64,000 nt of DNA from Flavobacterium lacisediminis. Lineage in GTDB: Bacteria; Bacteroidota; Bacteroidia; Flavobacteriales; Flavobacteriaceae. Positions 43,289-52,324 of this stretch are shown here, one piece after another. Position 1 is the stretch's first letter. The number at the start of each line of letters is the position of its first letter. The stretch is taken from assembly GCF_025909975.1 (NCBI RefSeq), contig NZ_JAPCIO010000001.1, positions 186,001 through 250,000 on the forward strand, written 5' to 3'. The notes under the pieces were generated by a model. The model had not been told where the DNA came from. It was given only the letters and a program-made list of their open reading frames with translations, and did no database searches. The translations under genes and the position numbers were made by a program.

Positions 43289-43636
43289 TTTAAAATACTT
43301 GATGATTTTAGAAATAATCGCAACCAAAAATAAAAATGTTATTAAAACTAAATCACGAAAAGCTTCAGTAATTTCAACAAGAGTATCATTATTTCTTTGC
43401 AAATGATAAAGTAATTTTTTCTTGTTTTCTAATTCTGAAACATCATTTGGAAATCCTGGAAAAATATGAGAAATGTTTAACGACAGAAGTAAAATTGCAA
43501 TTCCATATGAATACAATACATACTGCAAAGTCAATTTCAAGTTGTTATTTTTCTGAATAATTAAATAACCAATAACAAAGATAATTAAAAATCCAATTTT
43601 AATATAAAACTCATCAGGTTCCGCTAAAAAATTCAT
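43268..43636 (-). CDS. Small membrane protein, unknown function
   Basis: The ATG at 43636 (MNFLAEPDEFYIKIGFLIIF) gives 122 residues with three predicted membrane segments (~11-28, 38-58, 92-112). The longer frame adds 28 residues that overlap the promoter area of the opposite gene and are less likely. No family is recognised. Its 3' end overlaps the lycopene cyclase 3' end by 21 bp on the opposite strand. Confidence 0.6.
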   Translation of the reverse strand: MNFLAEPDEFYIKIGFLIIFVIGYLIIQKNNNLKLTLQYVLYSYGIAILLLSLNISHIFPGFPNDVSELENKKKLLYHLQRNNDTLVEITEAFRDLVLITFLFLVAIISKIIKYFKLENSSK

Positions 43637-43708
43637 ATAATATATTTTAAAAATGTAAACATAACAAATCTTTATGAATTGGTTTTCTGTAACAAGCAAA
43701 AAACTTTG

Positions 43709-43716
43709 TAACTTTG
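43709..43716 (+). promoter_or_regulatory. -7 promoter element for the bacilliredoxin gene
   Basis: TAACTTTG matches TAnnTTTG and lies about 29 bp before the ATG at 43745. Confidence 0.55.
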
Positions 43717-43744
43717 CCACTCGTTAACTTATAACATAAAAATT

Positions 43745-44155
43745 ATGTATCCAGAAGAAATGGTAAAACCAATGCGTGCTGAATTAACAGAAGCTGGTTT
43801 TCAAGAATTATATAGCGCTGAAGCAGTAGAAAATGCTTTAAAAAATGAAGGAACTACGTTAGTAGTAATCAACTCTGTTTGTGGTTGTGCAGCAAGAAAT
43901 GCACGTCCAGGAGCAAAAATGAGTTTAGATGGTGCTAAAAAACCTTCGCAATTAGTAACGGTTTTTGCAGGAGTAGATAAAGAAGCTGTAGATGCAGCGC
44001 GTCAACATATGTTTCCTTTTCCTCCATCATCACCATGTATGGCTTTATTTAAAGATGGTGAATTAGTTCACATGCTAGAACGTCATCATATCGAAGGTCG
44101 TCCAGCAGAATTAATTGCTGAAAATTTAAAAGACGCTTACAACGAATTTTGCTAA
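43745..44155 (+). CDS. BrxA/BrxB family bacilliredoxin
   Basis: The 136-residue protein has a thioredoxin-like fold and the family active site CGC in [13 protein letters not shown] (Cys46 and Cys48). Bacilliredoxins remove bacillithiol from S-bacillithiolated proteins after oxidative stress. Bacillithiol or related thiols occur in some Bacteroidota, but the genes for its synthesis are not in this window. The gene is a single unit with its own promoter and terminator. Confidence 0.93.
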   Translation: MYPEEMVKPMRAELTEAGFQELYSAEAVENALKNEGTTLVVINSVCGCAARNARPGAKMSLDGAKKPSQLVTVFAGVDKEAVDAARQHMFPFPPSSPCMALFKDGELVHMLERHHIEGRPAELIAENLKDAYNEFC

Positions 44156-44177
44156 GTTACTATGCTGGCATACAATA

Positions 44178-44203
44178 AAAACCACCAAAATATTGGTGGT
44201 TTT
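44178..44203 (+). terminator. Terminator after the bacilliredoxin gene
   Basis: A perfect 11-bp stem AAAACCACCAA / TTGGTGGTTTT with loop AATA, followed by a T-run. Confidence 0.85.
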
Positions 44204-44216
44204 TTATTTTATAGCT

Positions 44217-44224
44217 TACTTTTG
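44217..44224 (+). promoter_or_regulatory. -7 promoter element for the plsC-desaturase operon
   Basis: TACTTTTG matches TAnnTTTG, 17 bp before the ATG. A TTG 21 bp upstream falls inside the preceding terminator stem. Confidence 0.55.
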
Positions 44225-44241
44225 CCTAAATTGGTTTTTAT

Positions 44242-44976
44242 ATGGAAAAAATCCTTTCATACCCACTTTCAATAATATATTACATTTTCTTCCTTTTATG
44301 GTTGGTAATTTTTCACCCTATTCAATGGATATGCTTCAATGTTTTTGGATACAATGCCCACCGTTTAAGTGTTGCCTATCTGAATTGGTTTTTAGTTAGA
44401 ACAGCTCATATTGTTGGTACTACTTATCATATTAAAGGATTAGAAAATGTTCCTAAAAACAAACCTTTAGTTATTGTAGCAAATCACCAAAGTTTACATG
44501 ATATTACCACTATCATTTGGTTTTTACGTAAAGTGCATCCAAAGTTCATAAGTAAAATTGAATTAGGGAAAGGAATTCCAAGTGTTTCCTATAATTTACG
44601 TCATGGAGGTTCTGCATTAATCGACAGAAAAGATCCAAAACAAGCATTGCCAGAAATTAAAAAAGTAGCCGAATTAATCAACAATAACAATTACTCGGTA
44701 GTTATATTTCCAGAAGGAACAAGAAGTAAAACTGGCACTCCTAAACCATTCGCAGTTAACGGATTAAAAATGCTATACAAATTTGCTCCAGATGCATACT
44801 TCTTACCAATAACGATTAATAATTCGTGGAAAATGACTAAATTTGGGCAATTCCCTCTTGGCTTAGGAACTCGTTTAGAATTCAACATCCATGAGCCTTT
44901 AAAAATTTCAGAATATCCTTTTGAGGAAATTTTTGAAAAAACTGAAACAATAATAACACAACATATTAAAATATAG
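44242..44976 (+). CDS. plsC: 1-acyl-sn-glycerol-3-phosphate acyltransferase
   Basis: A 244-residue membrane-bound acyltransferase. N-terminal hydrophobic helices (~8-35) precede the catalytic NHxxxxD motif as NHQSLHD (residues 81-87) and the phosphate-binding FPEGTRS (156-162). The enzyme adds the second acyl chain to lysophosphatidic acid to make phosphatidic acid. An alternative frame of the same region is a shadow. The acyl-ACP desaturase gene starts 5 bp downstream, so both act in membrane lipid assembly from one transcript. Confidence 0.93.
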   Translation: MEKILSYPLSIIYYIFFLLWLVIFHPIQWICFNVFGYNAHRLSVAYLNWFLVRTAHIVGTTYHIKGLENVPKNKPLVIVANHQSLHDITTIIWFLRKVHPKFISKIELGKGIPSVSYNLRHGGSALIDRKDPKQALPEIKKVAELINNNNYSVVIFPEGTRSKTGTPKPFAVNGLKMLYKFAPDAYFLPITINNSWKMTKFGQFPLGLGTRLEFNIHEPLKISEYPFEEIFEKTETIITQHIKI

Positions 44977-44981
44977 CCCCT

Positions 44982-45980
44982 ATGTCTATTCAAAATGTCC
45001 GTTTAGAAGTGATGCAATTTTTAGAAAAAAAAGTGGATCATTTCATGGAAGAATTCTTAATCCCTGTCGAAAAAATATGGCAGCCTACTGATTTGCTTCC
45101 TGATTCTTCGAAAGAGAATTTTTTAGAAGAAGTAAAAGAATTACGTGAAATCGCGAAAGATTTACCTTATGATTTTTGGGTAACTTTAGTAGGAGATACA
45201 ATTACTGAGGAAGCTTTACCAACATACGAAACTTGGCTAATGGATGTTGAAGGCGTTTCTCAAAAAGGAGAAAATGGAGATAACGGTTGGGCAAAATGGT
45301 TACGTCAATGGACAGGTGAAGAAAACCGTCACGGAGATGTATTAAACAAATACTTGTATCTTTCTGGTAGAGTAAACATGAGAGAAGTAGAGATTACAAC
45401 TCATCATTTAATCAACGATGGTTTTGATCCTGGAACAGGAAGAGATCCTTATAAAAACTTTGTATTCACAAGTTTTCAAGAATTAGCTACTTATGTTTCT
45501 CATAATAGAGTGGCACAAATGGCTAAGAAATTTGGTGATAAAAAACTACACAAAATGTGTAATTTGATTGCAGGAGACGAAATGCGTCATCATTTAGCGT
45601 ATAGCGAATTTGTGAAACGTATTTTTGAAGTAGATCCAAGTGAAATGATGTTGTCATTTCAATACATGATGAAGAAAAAAATTACGATGCCAGCTCATTT
45701 GATTAGAGAATCAGGTGAAAGCATTGGAACTGCATTTGAAAAATTCTCAGAATCAGCACAACGATTAGGTGTTTACACTGCGATGGATTATGTTGACATT
45801 CTAAAAAAATTGAATGAAAAATGGGAAATTGATAAAATTGGTAATCTTACCGATGAAGCTGAAAAAGCACGTGATTACCTTATGAAATTACCTGCTCGAA
45901 TGGCAAAAATTTCAGAAAGAATGGTAGTTCCAGCTGAAGGACAACTTTTTAAATGGGTTGAGCCTGCTTTAGTAAAATAA
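44982..45980 (+). CDS. Acyl-ACP desaturase
   Basis: The 332-residue soluble di-iron enzyme has the two EENRH/DEMRH motifs of plant-type stearoyl-ACP desaturases: EENRH at residues 113-117 and DEMRH at 199-203, plus an earlier Glu (near 83) that completes the iron site. It introduces a cis double bond into acyl-ACP. It forms an operon with the PlsC-type acyltransferase gene, which can place the product directly into phospholipid. Length is normal. Confidence 0.93.
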   Translation: MSIQNVRLEVMQFLEKKVDHFMEEFLIPVEKIWQPTDLLPDSSKENFLEEVKELREIAKDLPYDFWVTLVGDTITEEALPTYETWLMDVEGVSQKGENGDNGWAKWLRQWTGEENRHGDVLNKYLYLSGRVNMREVEITTHHLINDGFDPGTGRDPYKNFVFTSFQELATYVSHNRVAQMAKKFGDKKLHKMCNLIAGDEMRHHLAYSEFVKRIFEVDPSEMMLSFQYMMKKKITMPAHLIRESGESIGTAFEKFSESAQRLGVYTAMDYVDILKKLNEKWEIDKIGNLTDEAEKARDYLMKLPARMAKISERMVVPAEGQLFKWVEPALVK

Positions 45981-46049
45981 GGATTTTCAAAACTTAATAT
46001 CTAAATTCCAATTTTATTTAAAGTTGGGATTTTTTTGTAACTTGTAAAC

Positions 46050-46694
46050 ATGCAATTAATCAATAACACCATACTTTTTGTAAAAAATCAATTAATCAAC
46101 GCCGAAGGTGGACATGACTGGTTTCATATTGAACGTGTATATAAAAATGCTTTATTAATTGCTGAAAGTGAAGATTGTGATGTGACCGTGGTAAAGTTAG
46201 GAGCTTTGTTACACGATATTGCTGATTCAAAATTTCATGGAGGAGATGAAACGGTTGGTCCAAAAACAGCTAAAGTTTTTTTAGAATCGCAAAATGTTTC
46301 TGAAGACATTATTTTGCATGTTATTGCTATTATTGAAAATATATCTTTTAAAGGTGGGAATTTTGAAAAAAAATTCAATTCTAAAGAATTAGAAATCGTA
46401 CAAGATGCTGATCGATTAGATGCCATTGGCGCCATAGGAATTGCTAGAACATTCAATTATGGCGGATTTAAAAACCGCCCTTTATACAATCCAAATATTC
46501 AGCCTAACTTGAATATGACGAAAGAAGAATATAAAAATAGTGAATCTCCAACGCTGAATCATTTTTACGAAAAGCTATTACTTTTAAAAGACAAAATGAA
46601 TACAGAAACCGGTAAAAAAATAGCGCAAAAACGTCATGATTTTATGATTACTTTTTTGAGTCAATTTTACTCGGAATGGGATGGACAAGAATAA
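46050..46694 (+). CDS. HD domain-containing phosphohydrolase
   Basis: The 214-residue protein has the metal-binding HD pattern: GGHDWFHIERV (His22, His26), LLHDIADSKF (His55-Asp56) and a later VQDADRLDAIGAIG with the fourth acidic ligand. It resembles YedJ/YpgQ-type small nucleotide or phosphoester hydrolases. The exact substrate is not evident. It is separated from the desaturase by about 70 bp and is followed by a shared terminator. Confidence 0.9.
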   Translation: MQLINNTILFVKNQLINAEGGHDWFHIERVYKNALLIAESEDCDVTVVKLGALLHDIADSKFHGGDETVGPKTAKVFLESQNVSEDIILHVIAIIENISFKGGNFEKKFNSKELEIVQDADRLDAIGAIGIARTFNYGGFKNRPLYNPNIQPNLNMTKEEYKNSESPTLNHFYEKLLLLKDKMNTETGKKIAQKRHDFMITFLSQFYSEWDGQE

Positions 46695-46698
46695 AAAC

Positions 46699-46732
46699 AA
46701 AAAGCGATTTTCAGATAGAAAACCGCTTTTTT
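46699..46732. terminator. Bidirectional terminator between HD hydrolase and gdhA
   Basis: AAAAAGCG-A-TTTTC pairs with GAAAA-C-CGCTTTTT (one internal mismatch) around loop AGATA. A/T runs on both sides fit termination of the two converging genes. Confidence 0.75.
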
Positions 46733-46751
46733 TATGAAATTGTATTTTGAA

Positions 46752-48095
46752 TTATACTACTCCTTGCGCTAACATTGCATCAGCAACTTTAACAAAACCT
46801 GCAATATTTGCTCCTTTTACATAATCTATGTATCCATCTTCATCAGTTCCAAATTTTACACAAGATTCATGAATATCACTCATAATTTTAAATAATCTTT
46901 GATCAACTTCTTCTGTTGTCCAACTTAAACGTAATGAATTTTGCGACATTTCTAAACCAGAAGTAGCTACTCCTCCAGCATTTGACGCTTTTCCTGGAGC
47001 AAATAAGATTTTTGCCTTATGAAATTCTGATATTGCTTCTGGAGTTGATGGCATATTAGCTCCTTCAGCAACACAAATACATCCATTACTAACTAATAAT
47101 TTTGCTTCTTCTCCATTTAACTCATTTTGGGTAGCACAAGGCAATGCAATATCTCCTTTTACTTCCCAAGGACGTTTCCCGGCTATAAATTTAGCATTAG
47201 GATATTTTGCTACATAGTCAGAAATTCTACCATAATTTACATTCTTGATTTCCATGATGTAGGCAAGTTTTTCTGCATCAATTCCATCTGCATCATAAAT
47301 ATAACCAGAAGAATCAGAAGTAGTAACCACCTTAGCACCTAACTGTGTTGCTTTTTCAATAGCATATTGTGCAACATTACCAGAACCCGAAACTAATACC
47401 GATTTTCCTTTAAAAGAAGTTCCTTTAGTTGCTAACATACTTTGTGCAAAATAAACCGTTCCATATCCGGTAGCTTCAGGACGAATTAATGAACCTCCAA
47501 AAGAAATTCCTTTTCCAGTTAATACACCTGTGAATTCATTTCTAAGCTTTTTATATTTTCCAAACATATATCCTACTTCTCTTCCTCCTACACCAATATC
47601 TCCAGCCGGAACATCAGTATCTGAGCCAATATGTCTGAATAATTCATCCATAAACGCTTGACAAAAACGCATAATTTCAGTATCTGATTTTCCTTTTGGA
47701 TCAAAGTTTGAACCTCCTTTACCACCACCCATTGGTAATGTGGTTAAGCTGTTTTTAAACACTTGTTCAAAAGCCAAAAATTTCAAAATACTCAAATTAA
47801 CAGATGGATGAAAACGCAATCCTCCTTTATAAGGTCCAATTGCAGAATTCATTTGAATACGATATCCTTTATTAATTCTTGTTTTTCCTGAATCGTCTAT
47901 CCATGCTACGCGAAACATAACTACTCTCTCAGGCTCCACCATTCGCTCAAGAAGCATTTTGTTATTATATTTTTTATTACTTTCAATGAATGGAATAACA
48001 GCTTCTGCTACTTCTTGTACTGCCTGTAAGAATTCAGGTTCATTAGGGTTTGATTTTGCAACTTCAGCTACGAAATCATTAATTTGTTTTAACAT
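46752..48095 (-). CDS. gdhA: NADP-specific glutamate dehydrogenase
   Basis: A 447-residue hexameric enzyme that makes glutamate from 2-oxoglutarate and ammonium with NADPH. The catalytic region has PMGGGKGGSNFDPKGKS (with the reactive Lys) and PAGDIGVGGREVGYMFG, and the Rossmann loop is VLVSGSGNVAQYAIEKA. Length matches the ~450-residue class I enzymes. It stands alone on the minus strand between two terminators. A -7 match was not found upstream, where the spacer is extremely AT-rich. Confidence 0.96.
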   Translation of the reverse strand: MLKQINDFVAEVAKSNPNEPEFLQAVQEVAEAVIPFIESNKKYNNKMLLERMVEPERVVMFRVAWIDDSGKTRINKGYRIQMNSAIGPYKGGLRFHPSVNLSILKFLAFEQVFKNSLTTLPMGGGKGGSNFDPKGKSDTEIMRFCQAFMDELFRHIGSDTDVPAGDIGVGGREVGYMFGKYKKLRNEFTGVLTGKGISFGGSLIRPEATGYGTVYFAQSMLATKGTSFKGKSVLVSGSGNVAQYAIEKATQLGAKVVTTSDSSGYIYDADGIDAEKLAYIMEIKNVNYGRISDYVAKYPNAKFIAGKRPWEVKGDIALPCATQNELNGEEAKLLVSNGCICVAEGANMPSTPEAISEFHKAKILFAPGKASNAGGVATSGLEMSQNSLRLSWTTEEVDQRLFKIMSDIHESCVKFGTDEDGYIDYVKGANIAGFVKVADAMLAQGVV

Positions 48096-48214
48096 AATTG
48101 TTGTGTTGTTGTTTGTTAAATAATTAAAAAATATTTATTTCAAATCAAAATTAAACATTTTAACAATTATACTTAAAAAAAATAACTAAAACATTTTTTA
48201 GTAATCTTAAATAA

Positions 48215-48240
48215 AAAACCCAGAACTAAGTTCTGGGTTT
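48215..48240 (-). terminator. Terminator of the hemH-hemJ-kinase-hydratase operon
   Basis: A perfect stem AAACCCAGAAC / GTTCTGGGTTT with loop TAA, directly after the enoyl-CoA hydratase stop, flanked by A/T runs. Confidence 0.85.
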
Positions 48241-48245
48241 ATATT

Positions 48246-49022
48246 TTATTTTCCAGGAAATATTGCTTTTCGTTTTTCTAAAAATGCGGTTGTCCCTTCT
48301 TTAAAGTCTTCGGTTCCAAAAGAAAGACCAAAGTTTTTAATTTCTACTTCATAACCATTCGTTCCGTCTTCAAAATTGGCATTAATTGCTTCGATTGCTT
48401 TTGCGATAGCTACACTTGAATTATTTGCAATTTTTGAAGCAATACCTTTTGTGAAATCTAATAGTTCTTCTTGTACAACAACATGGTTTACTAATCCGTA
48501 ATTTTTAGCCGTTTCTGCATCAATCATTCCTGCTGTCATGATTAGTTCCATAGCACGCCCTTTTCCTACTAATTGCGCTAAACGTTGTGTGCCTCCATAA
48601 CCAGGAATCACACCCAAAGTAACTTCTGGCAATCCCATTTTTGCATTTGTTGAAGCTATTCTAAAATGACAAGCCATTGCTAATTCTAATCCGCCACCAA
48701 GAGCAAATCCATTAACTGCTGCAATAACTGGTGTACTTAAATTTTGTACAAAATCAAATAACAATTTTTGTCCTTGTGAAGCTAATTTACCACCTTCTTC
48801 TATTGAAAAATTGGCAAATTCTGAAATATCTGCTCCGGCAACAAATGCTTTTTCGCCACTTCCAGTAATGATAATAGCTTTTACTGATTTGTCTTCGTTT
48901 AACGCTTTAAAACCATCATGTAATTCTTGAATTGTAGCTTTGTTTAAAGCGTTTAATTTTGTTGGTCTATTAATAGTTATAATCGCAATTGCGTCTTGTT
49001 TTTCAATAAGAATGTTTTCCAT
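48246..49022 (-). CDS. Enoyl-CoA hydratase/isomerase family protein
   Basis: The 258-residue crotonase-fold protein has oxyanion-hole segments GEKAFVAGADISEFANF and ALGGGLELAMACHFRIAS, and the catalytic glutamate region GLPEVTLGVIPGYGGTQRL, with Glu in both expected positions. It most likely hydrates trans-2-enoyl-CoA in fatty-acid degradation. It is the last gene of a minus-strand run with a histidine kinase, hemJ and hemH (gaps of 13-15 bp). This is an odd partner set for beta-oxidation. Confidence 0.93.
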   Translation of the reverse strand: MENILIEKQDAIAIITINRPTKLNALNKATIQELHDGFKALNEDKSVKAIIITGSGEKAFVAGADISEFANFSIEEGGKLASQGQKLLFDFVQNLSTPVIAAVNGFALGGGLELAMACHFRIASTNAKMGLPEVTLGVIPGYGGTQRLAQLVGKGRAMELIMTAGMIDAETAKNYGLVNHVVVQEELLDFTKGIASKIANNSSVAIAKAIEAINANFEDGTNGYEVEIKNFGLSFGTEDFKEGTTAFLEKRKAIFPGK

Positions 49023-49035
49023 TTTACTTGTTTTA

Positions 49036-50505
49036 TTATTTATTTATTGGGAACGAAACTAAAAATTCAGTTCCTTCATTAGGTTCTGTTTCAAAGGTAA
49101 TAGTTCCATGATAATTTTCTATGATATTTTTAATTATGGCCAAACCAAGTCCCATTCCGCTTGATTTTGTGGTGAATTTTGGTTCAAAAACACGCTCCTG
49201 ATTTTCTAGTGAAATTCCTTTTCCGTTGTCTTTTACAGCAATCTTTACCTCGTTATCCTGTCTAAAAACTGTAACAAAAACCAATTTCTTTTCTTGTTCT
49301 TCGGGAATGGCTTGAATTGCATTTTTAACCAAATTGGTAATCACCCTAATCAATTGAGTTTTATCTAATTTTGTAATGATTTCATCTTCTAAGGCCGAAA
49401 ATTGAATAAAATCTTCATTAAAAATTTCCATTGCCATTTTAACGACGTTAACAACATTTAGCGTTTCATTCTGTTGGGCTGGCATGGTCGCAAAATTAGA
49501 AAATGCATTTGCCACAGCACTCATAGTGTCAATTTGTTGTAAAATTATTTTGGTATAATCATCTAGTTTTTTTGAAATATCAGGGTCGTTTGCATCAAAC
49601 TTTCTTTGAAAACTTTGCACGGTCAATCGCATTGGTGTTAATGGATTTTTAATTTCATGAGCTACTTGTTTTGCCATTTCGCGCCAAGCTTGTTCTCTTT
49701 CACTCTGTGCTAAAATAGTGGCACTTTCTTCTAACTTGTCCACCATAGTATTGTACGAATTAATCAGCAGGTTAATTTCCTTACTTCCATCTTCAATTAC
49801 AATTTTTTCATTGCGCTGATTCAATTGCGTTTCTTCCATTTTATCGCTAATAATCTTTAACGATTTTGTAATATAACTCGACAAGAAATAAGACAATATA
49901 ATTGAAATTAAGAACATGAAGATATAAACTTGTCCGAATCGAATTAAGAAATTTTGAACTTCATTGTCGTAAAACTCGGTATTTTCTTCGTAAGGCAAAT
50001 TTAAAATACCCATGGGTTTAAACTTGGTGTCCTTTAAATAGGAGTAGGAAGAACGAAACGATTGTCCATCGACTTTTGAAAACTCAATGTAGCGTTTATC
50101 TAAAGAAGATTGGATAATTTTTAATGTGGATGGATTGATTTTTGGCTTGTCTTTATCTAACTTAAAAATTGCTTTAGACGAAATCAACAATTTTCCTTTT
50201 AAATCGAAAAAGTTAATTTCCATACTATGAATATCAGACAACTCGAAGATTTTATCTTTAAAAATCAACGGGATGTTTTCGGTACTTAGTGGATAAGTGG
50301 TGGTTTGTAGCACATAGTTAATATGCTCTGTAATGGCCACTTCTTTTCTTTCCAGCCTATCTTGATGGTATTCACGCGCTTCTTTTCTAAATTGATAAAT
50401 GGAAACCGCTGCAATTAGGACAGATGCAATTAGTGTTAAGAATATCATGGAAAGAAATATTCTTACACGTAATGAAAGGTTTTTAAAATTGAATATTCTG
50501 TCCAT
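49036..50505 (-). CDS. Membrane sensor histidine kinase (HAMP-HisKA-HATPase)
   Basis: A 489-residue kinase with membrane helices at ~16-37 and ~190-212, enclosing a ~150-residue periplasmic sensor. A HAMP linker follows. The phospho-acceptor is His283 in VAHEIKNPLTPMRL and the ATPase boxes are NLVKNAIQAIPE, DNGKGI and SGMGLGLAIIKNII. This NtrY/AtoS-like type usually partners an NtrC-type regulator. No response regulator is adjacent, so it is an orphan in this window. It is cotranscribed with hemJ and hemH. Confidence 0.93.
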   Translation of the reverse strand: MDRIFNFKNLSLRVRIFLSMIFLTLIASVLIAAVSIYQFRKEAREYHQDRLERKEVAITEHINYVLQTTTYPLSTENIPLIFKDKIFELSDIHSMEINFFDLKGKLLISSKAIFKLDKDKPKINPSTLKIIQSSLDKRYIEFSKVDGQSFRSSYSYLKDTKFKPMGILNLPYEENTEFYDNEVQNFLIRFGQVYIFMFLISIILSYFLSSYITKSLKIISDKMEETQLNQRNEKIVIEDGSKEINLLINSYNTMVDKLEESATILAQSEREQAWREMAKQVAHEIKNPLTPMRLTVQSFQRKFDANDPDISKKLDDYTKIILQQIDTMSAVANAFSNFATMPAQQNETLNVVNVVKMAMEIFNEDFIQFSALEDEIITKLDKTQLIRVITNLVKNAIQAIPEEQEKKLVFVTVFRQDNEVKIAVKDNGKGISLENQERVFEPKFTTKSSGMGLGLAIIKNIIENYHGTITFETEPNEGTEFLVSFPINK

Positions 50506-50519
50506 CGCTGTGCTAAAAA

Positions 50520-51074
50520 TTAGCTGTTGTTTTTTTCTCGAATTTGTTTGTACAGCTTATATCCTAACATTAATAGAACTGAAAAAGCTATAATACCAAC
50601 AACTCCAAAAATCCAATTAATAGCATTCTTTAAAATTACTAAAAAAACCACTGCAAAAAGAATAATTGTAGCACCTTCGTTCCAAAGTCTGAAAAATCCT
50701 GACGAATGTTTTACATCATTATTCTGTAATTGTTTGAAAATTTGGTGGCATTTTAAATGATACAAATACAATAGAAACACAAAAGCTAGTTTAACATGCA
50801 TCCAAGGTTGAGTTAACCAAACTTTGCCTACTTCGGTAAAAAACAACATCCAAAAAGCGAAAATACTTGCTAAAACAGCACTTGGCCAAGTTATGATAAA
50901 CCACAATCGATATTGCATTAATTGGTATTGTTTAATCAATATATCTTGCTCTGGTTGCGATTTTTGTTTTGCTTCAGCATGATAAACAAATAACCTAACA
51001 ATGTAAAACAACCCAGCAAACCAAGTAATAACAAAGATTAAATGTAATGATTTTATGTAGTTGTAAAGTTCCAT
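50520..51074 (-). CDS. hemJ: HemJ-type protoporphyrinogen IX oxidase (CopD-like)
   Basis: The 184-residue protein has four to five membrane helices and the HemJ signature: the N-terminal LHLIFVITWFAGLFYIVRLF with the conserved His11, and KLAFVFLLYLYHLKCH in the middle with the conserved Lys. HemJ oxidises protoporphyrinogen IX to protoporphyrin IX, the step just before ferrochelatase, whose gene is 15 bp upstream. Automatic annotation often calls such proteins CopD family. The neighbourhood supports the haem role. Confidence 0.9.
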   Translation of the reverse strand: MELYNYIKSLHLIFVITWFAGLFYIVRLFVYHAEAKQKSQPEQDILIKQYQLMQYRLWFIITWPSAVLASIFAFWMLFFTEVGKVWLTQPWMHVKLAFVFLLYLYHLKCHQIFKQLQNNDVKHSSGFFRLWNEGATIILFAVVFLVILKNAINWIFGVVGIIAFSVLLMLGYKLYKQIREKNNS

Positions 51075-51089
51075 TTAGAAGTCTTTTCT

Positions 51090-52109
51090 TTATTGTTTCT
51101 GAAAATCTTTGATCCAATTTGCTACAACACCACACCATTCATCTTCATCATTTAAACATGGAATTGCCATAAATTCCTCGCCTCCATGATGTAAAAATTG
51201 TTCGTTAGCTTCCATTGCAATTTCTTCTAATGTTTCCAAACAATCAGCAACGAAAGCTGGTGTTACTACCGCTAATTTTTTAATTCCTTGTTCAGGCATT
51301 TTGTTAATTTCAACATCTGTATATGGTGTTAACCATTTATCACCTGCTAAACGCGATTGGAATGTTTGGCTGTATTTTCCTTCTGGAATTCCTAGTAATT
51401 TTACGACTTGTTTTGTAGTTTCATAACATTGATGACGGTAGCAAAATTCATGTGCTGGTGATGGAGTATTACAACAAGAACCATCTATTTTACAATGCGA
51501 TTTGGTTACATCAGTTTTACGAATATGACGTTTTGGAATTCCATGGTATGAAAACAATAAGTGGTCGTATTCAAATCCTTCTAAATGTCTTTTGATAGAA
51601 TTTGCCAAAGCTTGAATAAAATCAGGTTTATTGTAAAACGCAGGAACATTAGTAAAAGTCATTTCTGGAAAATGTTTTTGACGTAATTCTTCTGCTAAAA
51701 CCAAAATAGTAGTAGTTGAAGCCATTGCATGTTGCGGATATAATGGTAAAAGCATTACTTCGGTTACCCCTTGATCTTTTAATTCTTGTAATCCTTTTTG
51801 AATGGTCATGGTTCCATAACGCATTGCTAAAGCTACAGGAACATCTACCAATTGCTTTACTTTTTGATGCATTTTTTTAGAAATAACAATTAAAGGCGAA
51901 CCTTCATCTGTCCAAATTCTTGCATACGCTTCCGCTGATTTTTTAGGTCTTGTTTGCAAAATAATCCCACGAACTAACAAAGCACGTAATAAAAACGGAA
52001 CATCTATTACATATTTATCCATTAAGAACTCATCTAAATATGGCTTAACGTCTTTGGCTGTTGGACTTTCTGGCGAACCTAAGTTAACTAATAATACTCC
52101 TTTTTTCAT
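51090..52109 (-). CDS. hemH: Ferrochelatase
   Basis: A 339-residue enzyme that inserts Fe2+ into protoporphyrin IX. It starts with KKGVLLVNLGSPESPTAKDV. The catalytic His189 is in LLFSYHGIPKRHI and a conserved acidic pair is in FVADCLETLEEI (Glu292). An internal segment (about 206-228) is unusually rich in cysteine (Cys206, 212, 213, 223, 228). Some bacterial ferrochelatases bind an Fe-S cluster, so this may be meaningful. It heads the minus-strand operon with hemJ, a kinase and a hydratase. Confidence 0.96.
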   Translation of the reverse strand: MKKGVLLVNLGSPESPTAKDVKPYLDEFLMDKYVIDVPFLLRALLVRGIILQTRPKKSAEAYARIWTDEGSPLIVISKKMHQKVKQLVDVPVALAMRYGTMTIQKGLQELKDQGVTEVMLLPLYPQHAMASTTTILVLAEELRQKHFPEMTFTNVPAFYNKPDFIQALANSIKRHLEGFEYDHLLFSYHGIPKRHIRKTDVTKSHCKIDGSCCNTPSPAHEFCYRHQCYETTKQVVKLLGIPEGKYSQTFQSRLAGDKWLTPYTDVEINKMPEQGIKKLAVVTPAFVADCLETLEEIAMEANEQFLHHGGEEFMAIPCLNDEDEWCGVVANWIKDFQKQ

Positions 52110-52324
52110 TTTCTTTTTTTTTCAAAAATACTATTTAATTATCAAAAAAAAATGACGTAAGATTAATCTTAAAGCAAAAATGACTATTTGTCGGAAAAAT
52201 TATTCATTTCATCGAAATTTTGTTAAAATTATAATATTATTAACAATATATTTTTTTTTATATTAAATAATATTTAACTTAGTGACAGAATTATTGAATA
52301 TTTAATAATTAAAAACCTTGGCCC
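52110..52324. promoter_or_regulatory. Divergent spacer between hemH and surface-protein array
   Basis: This 215-bp region must hold the promoters of hemH (minus) and the six-gene array (plus). It is extremely AT-rich. The only clear element is an inverted repeat TTGTTAA / TTAACAA (52220-52246) with a 13-nt centre. No exact TAnnTTTG was found within a normal distance of either ATG, so regulation may need an alternative factor. Confidence 0.4.
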
